Shown: piece after piece, positions 1 to 8,888 of the stretch | Position numbering within the stretch: position 1 is the stretch's first letter | Layout of the letters: the number at the start of each line of letters is the position of its first letter | NCBI RefSeq assembly: GCF_001270495.1 | Contig: NZ_LGUR01000061.1 | Location: forward strand, 62,001 to 126,000 | Direction: 5' to 3' | DNA from: Streptomyces viridochromogenes | GTDB taxonomy: Bacteria; Actinomycetota; Actinomycetes; Streptomycetales; Streptomycetaceae | Length of the DNA stretch: 64,000 bases | Made by a program: the position numbers and the translations under genes | The notes under the pieces: generated by a model | The model's database searches: none | What the model saw: the letters and a program-made list of their open reading frames with translations, nothing else | Told to the model about the DNA's origin: nothing

Positions 1-1428
1 GTCCGGCGCGGGCACGACGGCCGCCTCGGCCACCGCCCCGTGCTCCAGCAGGGCGCTCTCCAGCTCGAAGGGACTGATCTTGTAGTCCGATGCCTTGAAC
101 ACGTCGTCCGCGCGACCCACGTACGTGATGTATCCGTCGGCGTCCCGCGAACCGATGTCCCCCGTCCGGTAGTAGCCGCCGGCCATCGCCTCCGCCGTAC
201 GGTCGGCGTCGCCGTGGTAGCCGGTCATCACGCCGACGGGTCGGGCCGACAGGTCGAGGGCGATCTCGCCCTCCTCGGCCCCCGGTGCGCCGGAGACCGG
301 ATCGAGGAGTTCGACGCGGAAGCCGGGGCTGGGGCGGCCCATCGAGCCCGTCTTCAAGGGCTGGCCGGGGCTGTTGGAGACCTGGACGGCGGTCTCGGTC
401 TGCCCGAAGCCGTCCCGGATGGTCACGCCCCAGGCCCGCCGGACCTGCTCGATGACCTCGGGGTTCAGGGGCTCACCCGCCGCCACGACCTCACGGGGAC
501 GGGTGCGCAGCGCGCTCAGGTCGGCCTGGATGAGCATGCGCCAGACGGTCGGCGGGGCGCAGAAGGTGGTGACGCCCGCGCGGTCCATCTCGGCCATCAG
601 CCGGGCCGCGTCGAAGCGCGTGTAGTTGTGGATGAAGACGGTCGCCTCGGCGTTCCACGGGGCGAAGAGGTTGGACCAGGCGTGCTTGGCCCAGCCGGGC
701 GAGGAGATGTTCAGGTGCACGTCGCCGGGCTTGAGGCCGATCCAGTACATGGTGGCCAGGTGCCCGATCGGGTACGAGGTGTGGGTGTGCTCGACCAGCT
801 TGGGGCGGGCGGTGGTGCCGGAGGTGAAGTAGAGCATCAGCGGGTCGTCGGAGGCGGTCGGCCCGTCGGGGACGAACTCGGCGGGGGCCGCGTACGCGTC
901 CTCGTACGACTGCCATCCCTCGCGCGCCCCGCCGACGCTGATGCGCGTGTAGCGGCCGGGCACCTCGTCGAACTTGCCGGTGTCCTCGGCCCGCACCAGC
1001 ACATGCCGGACGCGGCCCCGCTCCACCCGGTCGCGCAGGTCGGCCGGGCCGAGCAGCGGGGTGGCCGGGATGACGACGGCGCGCAGCTTCATGGCGGCCA
1101 GGGCGGTCTCCCACAGCTCGGCCTGGTTGCCGAGCATGACGAGGACACGGTCCTCGGCCCGCACGCCCCGCGCCCGCAGCCAGTTGGCGACACGGTCGGA
1201 CCGCTCGGCCATCTCGGCGAAGGACAGCCGGACCTCGCTGCCGTCCTCCTCGACGATGTGCAGCGCGGGGCGGTCGTTTCCGGCCGCGATGACGTCGAAC
1301 CAGTCGAGCGCCCAGTTGAACCGCTCGGGTCGCGGCCAGTCGAAGCCCTCGTAGGCGGTCGCGTAGTCCTCGCGGTGGTCGAGCAGGAAGTTCCGCGCGT
1401 CGCGGAACAGCTCCGTCCCCGTCGTCAT
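1..1428 (-). CDS. Acyl-CoA synthetase (AMP-forming), 3' end outside window
   Basis: ANL-superfamily enzyme that would activate a carboxylic acid with ATP and transfer it to CoA in the cytoplasm. The 476 visible codons are open to the window edge. They show the P-loop YFTSGTTARPK near residue 200, a GFGQTE A5 motif, a YRTGD motif near residue 413 and the GRADD hinge, so only the small C-terminal lobe is missing. The layout suits the medium-chain/4-coumarate-like branch, but the substrate cannot be read. The ATG at 1428 has a good AGGAGG-type ribosome site just upstream. It is divergent from the GAF/LuxR regulator, which may control it. Confidence 0.88.
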   Translation of the reverse strand, partial: MTTGTELFRDARNFLLDHREDYATAYEGFDWPRPERFNWALDWFDVIAAGNDRPALHIVEEDGSEVRLSFAEMAERSDRVANWLRARGVRAEDRVLVMLGNQAELWETALAAMKLRAVVIPATPLLGPADLRDRVERGRVRHVLVRAEDTGKFDEVPGRYTRISVGGAREGWQSYEDAYAAPAEFVPDGPTASDDPLMLYFTSGTTARPKLVEHTHTSYPIGHLATMYWIGLKPGDVHLNISSPGWAKHAWSNLFAPWNAEATVFIHNYTRFDAARLMAEMDRAGVTTFCAPPTVWRMLIQADLSALRTRPREVVAAGEPLNPEVIEQVRRAWGVTIRDGFGQTETAVQVSNSPGQPLKTGSMGRPSPGFRVELLDPVSGAPGAEEGEIALDLSARPVGVMTGYHGDADRTAEAMAGGYYRTGDIGSRDADGYITYVGRADDVFKASDYKISPFELESALLEHGAVAEAAVVPAPD

Positions 1429-1499
1429 CTGTCCTCCTGGTCTCCGGACCTTGCCGGGCGGCTCTCTGTCATCGTGTAATCCGTGACGTGGGTCTCACT

Positions 1500-1515
1500 A
1501 CCCCCGAACGGGGGT
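1500..1515. promoter_or_regulatory. 16-bp inverted repeat in a divergent promoter region
   Basis: ACCCCC-GAAC-GGGGGT is a perfect inverted repeat midway between the two divergent starts (1428 and 1551). It could be an operator for the adjacent LuxR-type regulator. A short terminator is less likely because no gene ends here. Function is inferred from position only. Confidence 0.4.
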
Positions 1516-1550
1516 GTGCGCTCGGGAAACAGCGGTGAAAGGGCGAGCAC

Positions 1551-2408
1551 GTGGCAGTTGACGCGGCCGCATCGGTGGAGATGAGGAGCGCGCTGGTACG
1601 CCTGCGCCGCTCGACGGGACTGCCGGTCGCCTTCGGCGGCATGGTGGAGCCCGGGCGCCCCCGGATGCGCATCAGCGAACTGAACGGCACGGCGACCGAG
1701 TCCCTGCGCAGACTCGCCGTGACCGCCGGCAACGGCCTCGGCGGCAAGGCCGTCGCCCTCGTCCGGCCCTGCGCGGTCACGGACTACTCCGCCTCCCGGC
1801 AGATCAGCCACGAGTACGACGCCGTGGTCGCCGCGGAGGGCCTGCGCTCGGTGCTGGCGGTCCCGGTCGTCGTACGGCGCCGGGTGCGCGGTGTCCTGTA
1901 CGGCGCCCTGCGCACGGCCCAGCCGCTGGGCGACCGCACGCTGACGGCGGCCGTGGAGGCGGCGCGGGACGTGGAGCAGGCGCTGGTGGTGCGGGACGAG
2001 GTGCGAGGGCTGCTGGAGGCGGCCCGGCCGCGGACGGCGCCGTACGACGACGAGGGCCGGGGTGCCGCCTGGGAGCAGGTCCGTGAGGCCCACGCCGTCC
2101 TGCGCGCCCTGGCCCCGCGCATCGACGACCCCGCGCTGCGCACGGAGCTCCTGGAGGTCTGCGGCCTGCTGGCGGAGGGGCCCGCACCCACGCCGGACGG
2201 CCGCCGGGACGGCACGCGGCTGGCCCCGCGGGAAGTGGACGTGCTGGCGTGTGTGGCCGCCGGCTCGACGAACGCGGTCACCGCCGAGCGGCTCGGGCTG
2301 CGCGCGGAGACGGTCAAGGGCTACCTGGGCTCGGCCATGCGGAAGCTGGGCGCCCACACCCGCGGAGAGGCGGTGGTGGCGGCACGCCGGGCGGGGTTGC
2401 TGCCGTAG
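1551..2408 (+). CDS. GAF-like / LuxR-type helix-turn-helix regulator
   Basis: 285 residues starting at GTG. The first ~160 residues look like a GAF sensory domain, containing LRSVLAVPVVVRRRVRGVLY. A central helical linker follows, and a LuxR/GerE helix-turn-helix lies at about residues 224-280 (LAPREVDVLACVAAGSTN, then the recognition segment AETVKGYL). Proteins of this layout are one-component transcription regulators that may sense a small molecule or acyl-CoA through the GAF part. Divergent arrangement with the acyl-CoA synthetase suggests local control of it. The ligand is unknown. Confidence 0.8.
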   Translation: MAVDAAASVEMRSALVRLRRSTGLPVAFGGMVEPGRPRMRISELNGTATESLRRLAVTAGNGLGGKAVALVRPCAVTDYSASRQISHEYDAVVAAEGLRSVLAVPVVVRRRVRGVLYGALRTAQPLGDRTLTAAVEAARDVEQALVVRDEVRGLLEAARPRTAPYDDEGRGAAWEQVREAHAVLRALAPRIDDPALRTELLEVCGLLAEGPAPTPDGRRDGTRLAPREVDVLACVAAGSTNAVTAERLGLRAETVKGYLGSAMRKLGAHTRGEAVVAARRAGLLP

Positions 2409-2622
2409 AGCGGGGAGGGGCGGGTTGCCTCCGGGGGGCGGTGGGTCTCCGCCCCTGGTCCAGCCCACTCCGACGACCGCCCATTCATTCATCCGCGCCT
2501 TGAATTTCCCCATGACGATCGCAAGCTCTCCACGGCTGTTATTTGCCTCACCACGTCGTCCGTCCGAATTTCAAAGATTCGTTGCCTAATATTGGCCCGG
2601 ACACGACACACGGAGGGGAGCG

Positions 2623-5445
2623 GTGACCGTGCGACGGGACTTCAAGGAGCCTGCCAGATGCCGCCCCGACCAGGTCATCGGCAGGGACGAGCTGTTCAGG
2701 GCGGCGCGTGAGCAGCTCGGGCGGGGCGGCAGCGTGCTGCTTCACGGACCCGCCGGAATTGGGAAGTCGACGGTCCTGCGGGCATTGGCCGGGGAATACG
2801 GCGGGGCGGCGCGCACCGTGTTGCGCTGCTCGCCCACGGAGTCCGAATCCCACCTTCCCTTCCTCGCCCTGGCCGACCTCCTCGGCCTGGTCCTGGACGA
2901 GGTGTCCGAGCGGCTCCCCGCCGCCCAGCGCACCGCCCTGGAGTCGGCGCTCACCGGCCGCGGCGAGTCCACCCTCCAGCGCGACGGCCTCGCGCTGCGC
3001 CTCGCCGTGCTGTCGGCCCTGCGCGCCCTCGCCGACACCGGGCCCGTCCTCGTCGTCGCCGACGACCTCCAGTGGCTGGATCCGGCCAGCGCCGAGCTCC
3101 TCGGCTTCGCCGCCCGCCGCCTCGGCGACACCCCGGTCCGGATGTTGTGCGCGGTGCGGACCGACGGCCAGGAGTACGACCGCCATCTACGCGCGTCCCC
3201 GCCGGACACCCTCGCCGTACGGCTGGGACCCCTCTCGCGCGCCCAGCTGTCCGCGCTGCTCGACCACCGCGGCTACACCGGCCTGCCCCGCTCCACGGTC
3301 CGGGACATCCACCGCACCAGCGGCGGCAACGCCCTGTTCGCCCTCGAACTGGGCCGCGCCCTCGCCGAGAACCCGACCCCGCCCCGCCCCGGCGAACCGC
3401 TGCCGGTGCCCACCTCGCTGCGCGCCCTGGTGCTGAACCGCCTGGAGATGCTGTCGGAGGAGGCCCGCCGCACCCTCCTCGTGGCGAGCGCGGGCGCCCG
3501 TCCCACGCTGGCGCTGCTGCACGCGGCCGGCCGGGACAACGCCGAGGCCGAGACCGCCCAGGCCGCCGAACTCGGGCTGCTGGCGACCGAGCCCGAGGGC
3601 CCCGCCGTACGGTTCGCACACCCGATGATCTCCGCCGCGCTGTACGCGGAGGCGCCCGCGCAGGAGCGGCGGGCCGCGCACGCCGCGCTGTCCACGGCGG
3701 CCTCCGACCCCATCGAACGCGCCCGGCACCTGGCCCTGGCGACCCACGGCACCGACCTGGAGGTGGCGGCCCGGCTCGCCGAGGCCGCCGCCCAGGCCCG
3801 GGACCGGGGAGCGCCGTCGGTCGCGGCGCAACTGGGCCTGCTCGCGGCGCGGCACACGCCGGCCGACGGCACGTCGAACCCGGAAGTGCTGCGCCTGGCG
3901 GCCGCCGAGGACGCGATCACCGCCGGAGAGCTGGACCTCGCCCGGGACATCGCCCGCGAGGTACTGAGCCGCACGACCGTGCCCGAGGACCGGGTGCGGG
4001 CCTGGATCATCGTGATCGACACGGCGGGCCACGCCATGACCGAGGTCGACGCGATCTTCCCGCAAGCCCTGGCCGACGCCGGTGAGGACCCGAGGCTGCT
4101 CGCCCTGGTCCACTACCAACTCACCTGGCGCGCCCTGCTCGTGGAGGGCGACTTCGACGAGGCCCGCGGCGAGGCGGCGTACGCGGCGGAGTTGGCCGGG
4201 CGGGCCGGCGACCGGCACACCGAGCTGATGGCTCTCGCCTTCCAGGCGCAGATCGAGACGCTGATGGGCCACGCGGACGCCCCCGCGACCATCCGGCGGG
4301 CGCTGGAGGAGCCGCAGGACCCGAGGGTGGCGTGCCATCACAACGGCGCCGGCTACTCCCGGTTCCGCTGGCTGATCATGAGCGACCAGCTGGCGGAGGC
4401 GCGCACGACGGTCACCGCCCTGCTCCGCGAGGTGCGCCGGCGCGGGTCGGTCGAGAGCGAGGTGCACTTCCTGCGCGGGGTGGCCGAGACCGAACTGCAC
4501 TCCGGGCACTGCGGGCGCGCCCTCGACCTGGCCCGCGAGAGCCTGCGCCTCGCCCGCGACACCGGTATCGGCGAGGTGGCCTCCGCCGTGCTGACCTCGC
4601 TCGCCGAGGCGGCGGGCGGCGAGACGGACCGGGCGCTGGCGCTGGCGCGGGAGGCGGTGGAGCACGCCGAGGAGGACGGCGACCAGATGTACGTCTCCCG
4701 TGCCCTGGCGGCCCTGGGCCACGCCCAGTTGGTGGCCGGGGACGTGCGGGCGGCGGTCGTCTCGCTGCGCCGGGTACGCGAAGTGGAGCAGGGCCTCGGC
4801 ATCACCGACCCGGCGCGCGGCCGCTGGCACGGCGACCTCGCCGAGGCCCTGGTCCGCAGCGGCGAGCTCGCGGAGGCACAGGACGTCATCGACGTCACGC
4901 GGGAGCTGGCGCTGCGGCTGGACCGCGAGAGCGTGCTGGCCGTCCTGGACCGGGCCGAGGCGCTGCTCCGCGCGACACGCGGCGAACAGGACGCCGCGGT
5001 GGCCCAGTTGACGTCGGCGCAGGACCGTCTCGGGAAACTGGGCTACAGCCTGGAGGAGGCCCGCGCCGCCTTCGCCCTGGCCCAGCTACGCACCGGCGCT
5101 CCCGGCCCCACGTCGTACGACGAGGCGGCCCGGCTGTTCCGCCGCTGCCGGGCACTGCCCTGGCTGCGGCAGGTCGAGGCGGCCGCCGCGGCGCGCCCCG
5201 TGGAGGCGGCCCCCACCCCCGCCGCCGCGCCGCCGGACGGTCTTGAGGGCCTGGACGGGCTCGCCTCTATGGAGCGTCAGGTCGCCGCGCTCGTCATGGA
5301 GGGCGCGACGAACCGGGAGATCGCCGCGCGCCTGTTCATCAGCGTCAAAACGGTCGAAGCGACACTTACCCGCGTATATCGCAAGCTCGGGATCCGATCG
5401 CGCGTCGACATCGTCAGACTGGCGGCGGGACGGCGCACTACGTGA
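2623..5445 (+). CDS. LAL-family LuxR regulator with AAA ATPase domain
   Basis: 940-residue large ATP-binding LuxR regulator. Walker A HGPAGIGKST is near residue 42 and Walker B VLVVADDLQWLD near residue 142. A long helical TPR-like region (about 350-860) follows, and a C-terminal GerE helix-turn-helix (about 880-938) contains EGATNREIAARLFISVKTVE. The length matches the MalT/LAL family. The GTG start at 2623 follows GGAGGGGAG. LAL proteins switch on single pathways when bound to ATP and an inducer. The neighbouring secreted protease is the only obvious candidate target, and that link is weak. Confidence 0.92.
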   Translation: MTVRRDFKEPARCRPDQVIGRDELFRAAREQLGRGGSVLLHGPAGIGKSTVLRALAGEYGGAARTVLRCSPTESESHLPFLALADLLGLVLDEVSERLPAAQRTALESALTGRGESTLQRDGLALRLAVLSALRALADTGPVLVVADDLQWLDPASAELLGFAARRLGDTPVRMLCAVRTDGQEYDRHLRASPPDTLAVRLGPLSRAQLSALLDHRGYTGLPRSTVRDIHRTSGGNALFALELGRALAENPTPPRPGEPLPVPTSLRALVLNRLEMLSEEARRTLLVASAGARPTLALLHAAGRDNAEAETAQAAELGLLATEPEGPAVRFAHPMISAALYAEAPAQERRAAHAALSTAASDPIERARHLALATHGTDLEVAARLAEAAAQARDRGAPSVAAQLGLLAARHTPADGTSNPEVLRLAAAEDAITAGELDLARDIAREVLSRTTVPEDRVRAWIIVIDTAGHAMTEVDAIFPQALADAGEDPRLLALVHYQLTWRALLVEGDFDEARGEAAYAAELAGRAGDRHTELMALAFQAQIETLMGHADAPATIRRALEEPQDPRVACHHNGAGYSRFRWLIMSDQLAEARTTVTALLREVRRRGSVESEVHFLRGVAETELHSGHCGRALDLARESLRLARDTGIGEVASAVLTSLAEAAGGETDRALALAREAVEHAEEDGDQMYVSRALAALGHAQLVAGDVRAAVVSLRRVREVEQGLGITDPARGRWHGDLAEALVRSGELAEAQDVIDVTRELALRLDRESVLAVLDRAEALLRATRGEQDAAVAQLTSAQDRLGKLGYSLEEARAAFALAQLRTGAPGPTSYDEAARLFRRCRALPWLRQVEAAAAARPVEAAPTPAAAPPDGLEGLDGLASMERQVAALVMEGATNREIAARLFISVKTVEATLTRVYRKLGIRSRVDIVRLAAGRRTT

Positions 5446-5532
5446 GTTCGGGACGGCGCACGGCGTGAGTTCGGGGTGCCGGACGACGTGAGTCGAGGTA
5501 CCGGAGGGCATGAGTTCCGGGTGCCGGACGAC
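5442..5532. repeat. Four imperfect 23-bp tandem repeats
   Basis: Units start GTGAGTTCGG and run 5442-5464, 5465-5487, 5488-5510 and 5511-5532 (the last is 22 bp). Units 2 and 4 share the ending GTGCCGGACGAC. The first unit includes the stop codon of the LAL regulator gene. The remaining intergenic sequence to 5836 holds a stretch with GGTTCCC and GGGAA elements near 5690-5720, probably part of the protease promoter, and no gene. Confidence 0.7.
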
Positions 5533-5836
5533 GTGTCTTTGAGATGCCGTGCCTGTGCGTCGGGGCGTAGTTCGCAGTGCCCTCGGGTCGTCGTACGACG
5601 CCTCGCGGCGCGTGAGTTCACCCGTCCTTGTCGGTCCGCGGAGGTTTAGCCGACCCCGACCGAGGGTTTTCCCTGCCCAACTCCCTTAGGGGGTTCCCTC
5701 ATTGGGAAGGGGAACTTCCGGGACCTACCTTGAGTGCGTGCCGCTCGCCGGGCACACGGGGGTCGGTCCCGCGGCCCCCGTGCACCACCCCCCACCCGCG
5801 CGACCCCCCACCGGCAACCCCCCAATGAGGAGTCTC

Positions 5837-6625
5837 ATGTCCGGGCTCACCCGTGCCAGAAAGACCGCCGCCGTCGTGGCCACCGCTGCCGCGGCCGCGA
5901 CAGCCCTGCTCAGCGCCCCCACGGCTGAGGCCGCCTCAACGCGCATCGTGGGCGGCACGACCACCACGACGACCGCGTACCCGTTCATGATGCAGATCAC
6001 CGACGCCTCGCAGAACCAGTTCTGCGGCGGCACGTTGGTCTCGGCCACCAAGGTCGTCACCGCGGCCCACTGCATGGTCGACGAGACCACCAGCAGCGTC
6101 CGCGTCGTCGGCGGCCGCACCTACCGCAACGGCACGAACGGCACCGTCAGCCGGGTCAGCGACATCTGGGTCCACCCCGACTACACGAGCGCCACCGACG
6201 GCAACGACGTGGCCGTGCTGACCCTGTCGACCTCGATGCCGTACACGACGGCCTCGTACGTCGACTCCTCGGACACCGGCGTGTACGCGGCCGGCACCAC
6301 CGCCCGCGTCATCGGCTGGGGCACCACGTCCTCGAACGGCAGCTCCTCCAACCAGCTGCGGACGGCCACCGTGCCGCTCGTCTCCAACTCCAGCTGCGCG
6401 AGCTCCTACGGTTCGGACTTCCTCGCGTCCGACATGGTCTGCGCCGGATACACCTCCGGCGGCGTCGACACCTGCCAGGGCGACAGCGGCGGTCCCCTGA
6501 TCATCGGGGGCGTCCTGGCAGGGATCACTTCCTGGGGCGAGGGCTGCGCCCAGGCCGGTTACCCGGGTGTCTACACCCGGCTGACCACGTTCTCGGACGA
6601 GGTGACCGAACAGGTCGAGTCCTGA
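5837..6625 (+). CDS. Secreted trypsin-like serine protease (S1A)
   Basis: 262 residues. A basic N-terminus and hydrophobic core form a signal peptide to about residue 33, followed by a short pro-segment. Arg36-Ile37 before VGG is the classical activation cleavage site. The catalytic triad is visible as His78 (TAAHC), Asp124 (NDVAVL) and Ser217 (GDSGGP). Asp211, six residues before the serine, predicts cleavage after Lys/Arg as in trypsin. AGGAG at 5828-5832 supports the ATG at 5837; an in-frame ATG at 5825 precedes it. A strong hairpin follows the gene. Likely an extracellular nutrient or developmental protease. Confidence 0.95.
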   Translation: MSGLTRARKTAAVVATAAAAATALLSAPTAEAASTRIVGGTTTTTTAYPFMMQITDASQNQFCGGTLVSATKVVTAAHCMVDETTSSVRVVGGRTYRNGTNGTVSRVSDIWVHPDYTSATDGNDVAVLTLSTSMPYTTASYVDSSDTGVYAAGTTARVIGWGTTSSNGSSSNQLRTATVPLVSNSSCASSYGSDFLASDMVCAGYTSGGVDTCQGDSGGPLIIGGVLAGITSWGEGCAQAGYPGVYTRLTTFSDEVTEQVES

Positions 6626-6675
6626 CCGGGACTGTCGTCCAGAAGGTCTCCCGAGCACACCTCGGGTGAAAGACC

Positions 6676-6718
6676 AGGGGGCGTTGCGGGCCTCCACGAG
6701 CGGCCCGCAACGCCCCCT
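6676..6718 (+). terminator. 17-bp perfect stem-loop after the protease gene
   Basis: AGGGGGCGTTGCGGGCC (6676-6692) pairs perfectly with 6702-6718 around a 9-nt loop. It lies 50 bp after the protease stop. There is no U-tract, which is usual for Streptomyces terminators. Confidence 0.85.
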
Positions 6719-6837
6719 ATCCATGTCTGCCGCCTGCTCTTGCGCGTCCGCCGCCGTGTCCGTTGTCAGTGGGGCCTGGTTGAATTGGGTGCCGTTCGGA
6801 AGTGACGGCACGGGAAGTGAAACAGGCGTCGGGGGTG

Positions 6838-7491
6838 ATGGGCATGGTGTCCGCGGACCGTTTGCTGGCCTTCGCGGCGATGTCGTTGCTGGTGATCGTG
6901 GTTCCGGGGCCAAGCGTGCTGTTCGTCATCGGCCGCGCCCTGGCCCACGGTCGCCGCACCGCCATGGCGACCGCGCTCGGCAATGTCCTCGGCTCGTACC
7001 TGCTGGTCGTCGCGGTCGCGGTGGGCGTCGGCTCCCTGGTGGAGCGGTCCGTGGCGGTCTATCTGACGGTGAAGCTGGCCGGCGCGGCCTATCTGGTCTA
7101 CCTGGGCGTGCAGGCGTTCCGGCACCGCAAGGAGCTGAAGGCGTCGGCGATAGAGGTGCGGCCCACGGGACCGTCGCGCGGCGATCTGCGAACGCTCCTC
7201 GACGGCGCCCTGGTCGGTGTCACCAACCCGAAGGGCGTGGTGTTCTTCGCCGCCGTCCTCCCCCAGTTCGTGGACCACTCGGCAGGCAGTGTCCCGACGC
7301 AGATGCTGCTGCTGGGCCTGGTCCCGATCACCATCGGCCTGGTCACGGACACCCTGTGGGGCCTGACCGCATCCGCCGCCCGCAGCTGGTTCGCCCGCTC
7401 CGACCGCCGGCTGTCCCTGATAGGCGGAGCCGGCGGGGCCACGATAATCGGGCTCGGGGTGACCGTCGCGGTGACGGGACGGGCGGACTGA
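6838..7491 (+). CDS. LysE/RhtB-family amino-acid exporter
   Basis: 217 residues from the ATG at 6838 (in-frame GTG at 6802 and ATG at 6844 are alternatives). The PGPSVLFVIGRAL motif near the N-terminus is diagnostic of LysE-type translocators. Five to six hydrophobic segments are visible, and VTNPKGVVFFAAVLPQF forms the conserved re-entrant motif. Such proteins export amino acids or related metabolites across the inner membrane. The substrate is not predictable, and there is no adjacent LysR-type regulator to give a clue. Confidence 0.88.
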   Translation: MGMVSADRLLAFAAMSLLVIVVPGPSVLFVIGRALAHGRRTAMATALGNVLGSYLLVVAVAVGVGSLVERSVAVYLTVKLAGAAYLVYLGVQAFRHRKELKASAIEVRPTGPSRGDLRTLLDGALVGVTNPKGVVFFAAVLPQFVDHSAGSVPTQMLLLGLVPITIGLVTDTLWGLTASAARSWFARSDRRLSLIGGAGGATIIGLGVTVAVTGRAD

Positions 7492-7544
7492 GCCGGAACG
7501 AGGCGTGGGCGGTGCCTGTTTGAGGATGCCGGTCACTGGGAGAT

Positions 7545-7570
7545 GACTTGTCGCCAGGAGGCGACAAGTC
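7545..7570. terminator. Bidirectional hairpin between convergent genes
   Basis: GACTTGTCGCC (7545-7555) and its exact complement at 7560-7570 close a 4-nt loop. The hairpin lies between the ends of the LysE gene and the winged-helix gene, so it probably stops transcription in both directions. Confidence 0.75.
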
Positions 7571-7589
7571 GCCGGGGGGGCGACGGCCG

Positions 7590-8714
7590 CTAGGGGATCA
7601 CGGTCCCGAAGCGGATGTCGTACGAGTCCTCCGAGTGCAGGACCCGCAGCATCCGCTCCCCCTCTTCGAGGACGTCCGCGCGCTGCTGCTTGCTGAGCTC
7701 GACGAACGGCTCTATGACCAGGGCGTCGCCGAGGATCCGCCACACCCCCGCGAGGAAGCCGTCGACGAGGAGCGGGCAGTAGAAGGTGTTCGCCTGCCAG
7801 GTGCGGCCACGGTTCGCGGGCGGGATCACACGGGTGCGGTCGGCGTGGGAGAGGAGCAGATTGTCGAACTCGGGCAGGAAGCGGGGCGGGGCCGGGGTCT
7901 CCGGGTCGGGGCGCGGGGCGTCGGGCAGGTCGAAGAGCTCGACGCCGCTCTCGTCCCGGAAGGTGAGCAGCTGAGGGCGGAGCCGTTCGAAGGCGGCGCG
8001 CATCCGGGTCAGGCCGGACCAGGTCTGCATGTCCTTCACGGAGGCCGGCCCGAAAGCGGCCAGATAGCGCAGCACCGCGGCGTCCGGGGAGGCGGCCGGC
8101 TCGGCGGGGCGGCCCAGCCAGTGCTCGACGGTGGTGAGGGCGACCTGGGCACTGCGGCCCCACAGTCCGCGCGGGGTGACCTGGACGAGGGGAAGCGTGC
8201 AACGGGCGGCGACGGCCAGGGACTGCGGGTCCGCGTCCGGCCACTCGGCGCTCAGCGCCTCGCGCAACTGCTTCATGGTGCGGGGCTCGGCCTCGACGAG
8301 GTCACGGGCGATGACGGCGAGGCGGCCCAGGTCGACGCCGACCAGGCCCTTGCGGAAGAGGTTCACCTCGCGGTCCCGGGCGGGCTGGACCAGCGGACGC
8401 AGGGTGAGAGTGTCGTCGGCGGTGTGCAGGTGGATCGTCGAACGCAGGGTGACGATGCGTACGGCGGCGCGGTCGGCCAGCGGCCCGGACAGCTTCTCGG
8501 GCGTGAAGCCGTCGAGGCGGGCGGCGAGCGCGTAGTACGGCGGTTTGACCTCCTGGGCCTGGAGGCCGACCAGATGTTCCACGGCCGCCATGACGGACAG
8601 CGGGGAGCGGCGCAGCAGCAACTGCCGGTCGAGGGTGGCCCGGTTGAGGGCGCGGGTGCTGAGGATGGGATCGGTCCCCGCGGCCCCGGTGGTCCGCTTC
8701 GTCGTCTTCGTCAT
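7590..8714 (-). CDS. AlkZ-like HTH_42 protein, probable DNA glycosylase
   Basis: 374 residues of the winged-helix HTH_42 superfamily, which includes AlkZ (azinomycin self-resistance) and YcaQ. Residues 52-54 read Q-A-Q in the context GLQAQE. The AlkZ-like branch carries a Gln-x-Gln catalytic motif, whereas YcaQ-like enzymes have Gln-x-Asp, so this fits the AlkZ-like branch. That family excises bulky or crosslinking alkyl-base adducts. The rest shows the expected winged-helix repeats (CTLPLVQVTPRGLWG, FLPEFDNLLL). It stands alone, divergent from the CorA gene, with no alkylator pathway next to it. Many members are annotated only as winged-helix DNA-binding proteins. Confidence 0.75.
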   Translation of the reverse strand: MTKTTKRTTGAAGTDPILSTRALNRATLDRQLLLRRSPLSVMAAVEHLVGLQAQEVKPPYYALAARLDGFTPEKLSGPLADRAAVRIVTLRSTIHLHTADDTLTLRPLVQPARDREVNLFRKGLVGVDLGRLAVIARDLVEAEPRTMKQLREALSAEWPDADPQSLAVAARCTLPLVQVTPRGLWGRSAQVALTTVEHWLGRPAEPAASPDAAVLRYLAAFGPASVKDMQTWSGLTRMRAAFERLRPQLLTFRDESGVELFDLPDAPRPDPETPAPPRFLPEFDNLLLSHADRTRVIPPANRGRTWQANTFYCPLLVDGFLAGVWRILGDALVIEPFVELSKQQRADVLEEGERMLRVLHSEDSYDIRFGTVIP

Positions 8715-8888
8715 GCTCCGCACGCTAGCGAGACTTGCGGACACCTTCGGTCCGCAACTCTCACGGAATCCAGGATCGGCTCCCCCTCCCATGTCATTCA
8801 TCCCGTATATCCTGCTCCGTGATCACGCACACGAACACGCACGCACAGACACACACGCACTCATCGTCTCGTCCGGGAGGCAGCCGCG

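Noticed and set aside
5837..6625. The secreted trypsin as the maturation protease of the RiPP.
   Set aside because: It lies 33 kb away, predicts cleavage after Lys/Arg, and the precursor has neither residue.
8821..8870. ACAC/CGCAC-rich tract as a CRISPR or phase-variable repeat.
   Set aside because: It is short and irregular, without unit periodicity or spacers.
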